A stretch of 64,000 nucleotides of DNA from Limosilactobacillus kribbianus (GTDB lineage Bacteria; Bacillota; Bacilli; Lactobacillales; Lactobacillaceae). Below, piece after piece: positions 59,076 to 64,000 of the stretch; positions within the stretch are counted from its first letter, which is position 1, and every line of letters begins with the position of its first letter. The translations under genes and the position numbers were made by a program. The stretch lies in the NCBI RefSeq assembly GCF_026413145.1, contig NZ_JAOVYZ010000003.1, positions 1 to 64,000 of the forward strand. Reading direction: 5' to 3'. The notes under the pieces are model-generated. The model searched no databases. It worked only from the letters and a program-made list of their open reading frames with translations, and was not told the origin of the DNA.

Positions 59076-59797
59076 AGCGTGTAACCCCGCGGCGTGATCA
59101 TCCGACCATCCTTAACGTAGGTGTTCTTGTTGCCGACAATAACGATCGAAGTCATGTTAATCTCGGTTTCGTCCAGGTCCTTGATGGTCGTAATCTTATC
59201 AATTTCCTTTGGCCGGGCAACATCCTTACCAATTCCTACAACCGTGTCTGGTGACTTGTACTTCAGGATAATGTCCAAGGCTTTCCGTAAGTGGTGCGGA
59301 CGACCCTTGCTCCGTGGATTGTACAGGCAAATTACAAAATCAGCCTTTGCAGCGGCGTCCACCCGCTTCGTAATGACTTCCCAAGGCGTCATTAAGTCGC
59401 TCAGACTAATGTGGCAGAAGTCGTTCATCAACGGTGCACCGAGGTGCGCGGCAGCTGCAATGCTGGCCGTAACCCCCGGGATAACCTTGACATCCACGTG
59501 CTGGTCCATTTTGCCGGCCAGTTCGAGGATCAAGCCGGCCATGCCGTAGATTCCGGCGTCCCCACTGGAGATGATGGCCACGTCTTTGCCGGTTGCGGCA
59601 ATTTCAAGGGCCTTCTTGCAGCGCTCGATTTCGCCCCGCATCCCGGTAACGATCAATTCTTTGCCTTCAATCATGTCTTCAATCAGCCGGACGTAGGTCG
59701 CATAGCCGACGATCGTGTGGGTGTCTTTAATCACCTGCCGGGCTTCTTCGGTCATTAATTCCTTGGATCCAGGTCCGAGTCCAACTACATATAACAT
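59072..59797 (-). CDS. cbiH: Cobalt-precorrin-3B C17-methyltransferase
   Basis: 241 residues, methylase fold with VVGLGPGSKELMTEEAR and ISSGDAGIYGMAGL. It methylates C17 and drives ring contraction together with CbiG. AGGAGG precedes the ATG; 11 bases from cbiG. Confidence 0.95.
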   Translation of the reverse strand: MLYVVGLGPGSKELMTEEARQVIKDTHTIVGYATYVRLIEDMIEGKELIVTGMRGEIERCKKALEIAATGKDVAIISSGDAGIYGMAGLILELAGKMDQHVDVKVIPGVTASIAAAAHLGAPLMNDFCHISLSDLMTPWEVITKRVDAAAKADFVICLYNPRSKGRPHHLRKALDIILKYKSPDTVVGIGKDVARPKEIDKITTIKDLDETEINMTSIVIVGNKNTYVKDGRMITPRGYTL

Positions 59798-59808
59798 TTG
59801 TTTTCCTC

Positions 59809-60864
59809 CTAAATTTCGTTCAAACGGCTCATCGCCATCGTAATTTCATGGTTCGCGTAACGCTTGGTCACCGTCCGCGCCCCGCTCGCAAAATCGGCGG
59901 CCGCGCAGGCAACGTTACCCACCCCAACTGTCTTCAAGACAAAGGGCGAGGCGGGATAATGGGTGCTGGCCTCCTGCAATTGCTGGGCGGTAAAGAATTC
60001 CAGCTCAGCGTTTAACGTTGTCGCCAGGTATTGGAGCGCGCCTTCCTTGCGTTTCAGCTCGATCGAAGCTAGCTGACCGATCGACCGCCATAAGAGCTGG
60101 TGTTCGGTACAAAATTCGGTCAGAGCCTGTTGCATCATTCCGTTGGTGACGCCCTTTCGGCAGCCCACCCCGAGGACATTGACCCGGGGAACAACCTGAA
60201 CTGCATCCGCATTCTTGGCAAAGTGCGAATGATCGGAAACAATCACCAGGGGCGTGCCTACCTGATGTTGCGCGGGCGTCTCCAAGACCGTGAACCCCGC
60301 CAGCGAACCCACGTACTTGGTCAGGTAGGGTTCGATAAAGAGTTCCACCGGTTTCTTTTCCGCCAGCAGCCGATTAAAGCGTTTCGTGTTGATCTTAAAG
60401 TTGGGGTACCAGCCGTTTAGATGCTTGGCCAGCATGTCCAGCGACTGAACATGCTCCGTATCGGTCGCCGTCGTAATTACCGGCTCGGTCTGGAGCAGGC
60501 GTGCCACTAAGCGGGTCCATTCATTGGCCCCGCCGACGTGGCCGGAGAGCAGGCTAATCACGTGGTTAGCCTGTTCGTCCATCACGATCACCGCCGGATC
60601 AACCGTCTTATCGATAATCACCCCCGTCAGGGAACGCACGACAATCCCGGTCGCCATAATGCAGACTACACAGTCATATTCCTTAAACAGGCGGTGCATT
60701 GTCGCCGTAAATTCACCCCGTCGGTAGTAATTCTCGCCATTTTGCGCCAAACGCTGCGGAAAATATCGGTCTACCGTCAGCGGCTGGGCTTGCAGCGCCG
60801 TAGCCAGGCGGCGGGCAGTCGCGGCGCCCGTACTCGTTAGGGCAATAATCGCAAACCGTTTCAT
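59809..60864 (-). CDS. cbiG: Cobalt-precorrin-5A hydrolase
   Basis: 351 residues, with N-terminal and central domains (GIVVRSLTGVIIDKTVDPAV, LLSGHVGGANEWTRLVARLL) and the C-terminal CobE-like domain (VLGVGCRKGVTNGMMQQAL). It opens the delta-lactone after ring contraction. The Shine-Dalgarno sequence is weak; it starts six bases after the cbiF stop. Confidence 0.94.
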   Translation of the reverse strand: MKRFAIIALTSTGAATARRLATALQAQPLTVDRYFPQRLAQNGENYYRRGEFTATMHRLFKEYDCVVCIMATGIVVRSLTGVIIDKTVDPAVIVMDEQANHVISLLSGHVGGANEWTRLVARLLQTEPVITTATDTEHVQSLDMLAKHLNGWYPNFKINTKRFNRLLAEKKPVELFIEPYLTKYVGSLAGFTVLETPAQHQVGTPLVIVSDHSHFAKNADAVQVVPRVNVLGVGCRKGVTNGMMQQALTEFCTEHQLLWRSIGQLASIELKRKEGALQYLATTLNAELEFFTAQQLQEASTHYPASPFVLKTVGVGNVACAAADFASGARTVTKRYANHEITMAMSRLNEI

Positions 60865-60870
60865 CGCTGA

Positions 60871-61632
60871 CTACTTGCTCTTCTTCCGGAACATGGTGCT
60901 GAAGCCGGCATCGTAAAGGTGGGAGTAATTGTACTCGTCACCCAGGAATTTGCCGACCATGATCAGGGCCGTCCGCCGAATATCGGCATCGTGAACTTTT
61001 TCGGCAATGTCCTTCAGCGTTCCCCGAACTTCTTTTTCATCCGGCCAGGTAGCCTTGTAGATAACTGCTGCGGGGGTATCTTCTGGGTAGCCCCCCTCTT
61101 CCAGCTGTTCCACAACCTTCTTGATTCCCTGAACGGACAGGAAGATGACCATTGAGGTCTGGTGTTGGGCCAGGGACTTCAGGGATTCCTTTTCTGGAAC
61201 CGGGGTCCGGCCGGCCATCCGGGTAATGATGACACTCTGGGCAACTTCGGGCACGGTGTATTCAACCCCCATGCTGGAAGCGGCGCCTAAGAAGGAGCTG
61301 ACACCGGGAACGCACTGGTATTCAATTCCCCGCTTCTTCATTTCCTCAATCTGTTCACGAATCGAACCGTAGATTGAGAAGTCACCGGTCTGCAAACGAA
61401 CCACGGACTTATCTGCCTTGACCGCTTCTTCCATCCGGTCAACGATGTCATCCAAAGTCATCTTGGCACTGTCGTATAATTCGGCGCCCTCCTTGCAGTA
61501 GTTCAGCAGATCCTTGTTGATCAATGAACCGGCATAGATCACAACGTCGGCCTCGGCCAGCAGCTTGTAACCCTTCAACGTAATTAAATCTGTTTCACCA
61601 GGACCTGCACCTACAAAACTTACAATTGCCAT
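60871..61632 (-). CDS. cbiF: Cobalt-precorrin-4 C11-methyltransferase
   Basis: 253 residues, methylase fold. [16 protein letters not shown] and [16 protein letters not shown] are conserved. ATG 61632 with AAAGGA eight bases upstream. Confidence 0.95.
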   Translation of the reverse strand: MAIVSFVGAGPGETDLITLKGYKLLAEADVVIYAGSLINKDLLNYCKEGAELYDSAKMTLDDIVDRMEEAVKADKSVVRLQTGDFSIYGSIREQIEEMKKRGIEYQCVPGVSSFLGAASSMGVEYTVPEVAQSVIITRMAGRTPVPEKESLKSLAQHQTSMVIFLSVQGIKKVVEQLEEGGYPEDTPAAVIYKATWPDEKEVRGTLKDIAEKVHDADIRRTALIMVGKFLGDEYNYSHLYDAGFSTMFRKKSK

Positions 61633-61646
61633 TTTAATCATCCTTT

Positions 61647-62201
61647 CTATTTACTAGCACTAACAATAATGGTGGGATTGTTGGGCTTGAAGAAGTGCCC
61701 CTTCCCGAGCTGGTGCCATCTCAAGACACCAACTTCAACCATTTCAATCTGCTTAAAATTGGCTTTTTCTAACAACTCTTCAACCTGCATGGCGTTTTCA
61801 AACAGGATAAAGTTCAACACGATCGTTCCGCCCGCCGTTAAGTGTTCACTGGCATAATCAATGATCTGCTCAAGTTGCGAGCCGCTGCCCCCAACAAAGA
61901 TGGCATCAAACTTGCGATCCGGGAGGTCAGCGGGGGCCATTCCCTTAATCAGTTCAATATTGGTTAAACCAAACTTCGCGATGTTTTGCTTGATAATGTC
62001 AATCCCGTCTGGATTCATTTCAATTGCCGTAACCGCCAAGTCATGAAAATCGTGGGCCGCTTGGACGCTAATGCTTCCCGTGCCCGCGCCGACGTCTAAA
62101 AAGGTCTGCTTATTTGCCAGGCCCAGCTTGTCGATGCTGATTGCCCGCACTTCAGCCTTGGTCATCGGGACTTTATTTCGTAAAAATTCTTCATCACGCA
62201 T
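61647..62201 (-). CDS. cbiT: Cobalt-precorrin-6B C15-methyltransferase (decarboxylating)
   Basis: 184 residues, class I Rossmann SAM methyltransferase with [16 protein letters not shown] and [14 protein letters not shown]. It is separate from cbiE, overlapping it by eight bases. Methylates C15 and decarboxylates the C12 side chain. Confidence 0.94.
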   Translation of the reverse strand: MRDEEFLRNKVPMTKAEVRAISIDKLGLANKQTFLDVGAGTGSISVQAAHDFHDLAVTAIEMNPDGIDIIKQNIAKFGLTNIELIKGMAPADLPDRKFDAIFVGGSGSQLEQIIDYASEHLTAGGTIVLNFILFENAMQVEELLEKANFKQIEMVEVGVLRWHQLGKGHFFKPNNPTIIVSASK

Positions 62202-62796
62202 TAGTAATAATCACCACGTTCATTCCGTAATCCCGGTTTTCCACCGTTTGTTCATCATACTTACTGATCCGCTCATCGGGATAGCTGAGGTGCTCGCCAA
62301 CGTAGATGTGCCGATGCTGGCCACGTTTGCGAATCTCCTGAGCGATTTCATACGGTCCCAAGTACCGATCAGTCACCATCCCGACCTTCTCATGGCGCAG
62401 CAGAAAATCGAAATCCGGCTGGCGGCCGTGGCTGCTGGTCAGGTAGCAGTCGTTCATCGACAGCTGCAGTTGGTGAAAGAGGTACTGGATCGAACTGATA
62501 CCCGGAATAATCTTGACCTGGTCAGCAGGAAAGTGCTTGCTGACCCAGGTGCCGATCCCATAGAGCAAGGGATCACCCGAGGCGAGCAGGACAATCTGCT
62601 TGGTCATATTGGCTTGCAAATAATCCTGTAGTTCTGTCAAGTGCGGCAGGACCTTTTTCTTTGCCTGGGGCACCTGCGGAAAGGCTGCGAGCTGGCGGGT
62701 GGACCCGATCACAGTATCGGCCCGCTCGATGTATTTTTCAGTCCCCGCCAGTCGCAGTGCGGAATCGCCGGGACCAATCCCAACCACAATAATCAT
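62194..62796 (-). CDS. cbiE: Cobalt-precorrin-7 C5-methyltransferase
   Basis: 200 residues, methylase fold with IIVVGIGPGDSALRLAG and LLASGDPLLYGIGTW. Start ATG 62796, seven bases after AAAGGTG and overlapping the cbiD stop; an ATG two codons earlier sits on the ribosome site. Confidence 0.94.
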   Translation of the reverse strand: MIIVVGIGPGDSALRLAGTEKYIERADTVIGSTRQLAAFPQVPQAKKKVLPHLTELQDYLQANMTKQIVLLASGDPLLYGIGTWVSKHFPADQVKIIPGISSIQYLFHQLQLSMNDCYLTSSHGRQPDFDFLLRHEKVGMVTDRYLGPYEIAQEIRKRGQHRHIYVGEHLSYPDERISKYDEQTVENRDYGMNVVIITNA

Positions 62797-63944
62797 TGCC
62801 ATTCACCTTTCAGTTCTTCTAAGGGTTTGCTTGCGGCCAGGAAGCCGTTCTCCCGGGAGAAAATGACTGCATCAATCTCGACGTGCGGTTCCCGGTGTGC
62901 CAGGAGCTTTTCCGTCCGCAGCTTAATCTTGTCGACAATCATCTGGTAGACCTTTTGGTAGCCGGCTTCGTTGATCAGCTTAATCATCGAAATCGTCGTC
63001 AGGCAGCCATAGATCTTGCGCAGAAACTCCGTCGGTACGCCACCCATCAAGGCCAGGTTGGCAACCATGATTTCCGCCCGAGCGTCCGCATCCTTGCTGT
63101 GGGTCGAAAAGATCCCGCCGGAAACCTTGATCATCTTGCCGAGGTCACCGACGATCAAAACCCGGGTGAATTGCAGCCGCTGGGCTTCGTGCAGGACGTA
63201 ACCAACAAAATTACTCATCTGAACAATTTGATCGGCTGGAATCCCCATCTCATCCTTGGCGAAGTCCTCACCGTAGTTGCCAGGAACGAGGACAATCGAT
63301 TGATCGCCCCGCTTCCGGTGGATGTTCATCTCAATTGAAATCGAATGTTTCCAGCTCGATTCCGACATGGGGGTGACCACCCCGCTGGTACCGAGAATGG
63401 AAATTCCGCCGACGATTCCCAGCTTGGGGTTATAAGTCAGCTTGGCAATCCGTTCGCCATCCGGCACCGAAATCACAATGTCAGCGCCACGGTTCGGGCC
63501 GAGCTCCTTGCGCGCCGCTTCCTTGATAACGCGCCGAGGAGTCGGATTGATTGCCGGAGTGCCAGGCTTGTTGGCCAAGCCGGCCTGCGTGACCCGCCCG
63601 ACGCCCTTGCCGCCGTCAAGGTGAATCTCATTGTCTGGACGTAACTGGACCGTGGAAAAGATCAGTGCACCGTCCGTGGCATCCTGGTCGTCACCACCAT
63701 CCTTTTTGATCGCACAGCTAGCCTTTTCTTTCGTAAAGTCAGTCTGCTCGACGTCAAAGATTGCTACTTTGCCGTTGGCGGCGTGAACGGTCACTGTTTC
63801 CTGTGCCTCCTGGTTGAGCAAGGTCCGGATTGCGGCTACCGTCGCTGCGGTTGCCGTGGTGCCGGTGGTAAAGCCCTTGCGCAGCTTCCGGCCGTTGTAG
63901 TAGACGAAGTTGTCTTCCGACTCGTTATTTGGTGTGACGGCCAT
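62793..63944 (-). CDS. cbiD: Cobalt-precorrin-5B C1-methyltransferase
   Basis: About 383 residues. RKGFTTGTTATAATVAAI at the start, SGVVTPMSESSW and GDLGKMIKVSGGIFSTHS are typical of CbiD. The preferred start is ATG 63944, six bases after AGGTG; ATG 63950 and GTG 63953 are alternatives. It overlaps the end of cbiC. Confidence 0.95.
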   Translation of the reverse strand: MAVTPNNESEDNFVYYNGRKLRKGFTTGTTATAATVAAIRTLLNQEAQETVTVHAANGKVAIFDVEQTDFTKEKASCAIKKDGGDDQDATDGALIFSTVQLRPDNEIHLDGGKGVGRVTQAGLANKPGTPAINPTPRRVIKEAARKELGPNRGADIVISVPDGERIAKLTYNPKLGIVGGISILGTSGVVTPMSESSWKHSISIEMNIHRKRGDQSIVLVPGNYGEDFAKDEMGIPADQIVQMSNFVGYVLHEAQRLQFTRVLIVGDLGKMIKVSGGIFSTHSKDADARAEIMVANLALMGGVPTEFLRKIYGCLTTISMIKLINEAGYQKVYQMIVDKIKLRTEKLLAHREPHVEIDAVIFSRENGFLAASKPLEELKGEWQ

Positions 63945-64000
63945 ACTCATCACCTAGTTTCTCAATGTCCATGTTGTACATCACCGCATTGATCAGGGCT
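63925..64000 (-). CDS. cbiC: Cobalt-precorrin-8 methylmutase, C-terminal end (partial)
   Basis: The last 24 codons of a frame entering from the right edge, reading ALINAVMYNMDIEKLGDEY and ending in TAA at 63927-63925. ALINAVMYN resembles the CbiC C-terminal helix, and cbiC precedes cbiD in the L. reuteri order. Called mainly from position. Confidence 0.6.
   Translation of the reverse strand, partial: ALINAVMYNMDIEKLGDEYGRHTK

Noticed and set aside
63900-64000. Cobalamin riboswitch expected near the B12 operon
   Set aside because: No B12-box-like sequence is seen in the window; the operon continues past the right edge, so the leader would be outside.

Overview
The window reads as chromosomal DNA of a heterofermentative lactic acid bacterium, most likely a Limosilactobacillus close to the L. 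reuteri/oris/antri/panis group. This is inferred from protein similarity and gene order. The base composition looks near 50% G+C, higher than L. reuteri itself. Supporting signs are strong AGGAGG-type ribosome binding sites, frequent TTG and GTG starts, a class II HMG-CoA reductase, and an anaerobic B12 operon whose gene order matches, from memory, the one described for L. reuteri. No rRNA, tRNA, CRISPR array, prophage or complete insertion sequence was seen.

Layout. 1-4.5 kb (minus): rpmE2, a MurA with Asp in place of the fosfomycin-target Cys, pyrG behind a CTP-sensing attenuator, and rpoE. 4.5-8 kb: a DUF1934 protein diverging from a plus-strand operon of lipL-like, dNTPase-like HD protein and HAD phosphatase. 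8-10 kb: a structured intergenic element, a choloylglycine-hydrolase-family amidase and a lipoprotein. 10-21.6 kb (minus): the ancestral Firmicute block metS-tatD-rnmV-ksgA-veg-ispE-purR-glmU-prs, interrupted by a zinc/manganese ABC transporter behind a Zur-like palindrome. 21.7-28 kb: a DUF72 protein, a 40-residue small ORF, a tight ppx-mvaA-HELLH protein-sir2 operon, and trpS behind a tryptophan T-box.

28.3-41.6 kb: an SOS-box-controlled Y-family polymerase operon, alpha-galactosidase with a divergent AraC regulator, ndk, helD, an Rpn-type nuclease carrying an in-frame tandem repeat, a CPA2 antiporter, a CLC chloride transporter, and tenA behind a TPP riboswitch.

41.6-64 kb (minus): one long cobalamin/tetrapyrrole gene cluster entering from the right edge: cbiC(partial)-D-E-T-F-G-H-J-cobA/hemD-cbiK-L-M-N-Q-O-P-sirC-hemA-C-B-L, an intrinsic terminator, then cobU-S-C-hemD-cobT and an EamA-family transporter. 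Together these genes make uroporphyrinogen III from glutamyl-tRNA (C5 route), insert cobalt early (CbiK), import cobalt (CbiMNQO), contract the corrin ring and attach the lower nucleotide loop. The EamA transporter fused to the end of this operon is the most interesting unassigned component. No cobalamin riboswitch is inside the window; it would be expected upstream of the right edge.
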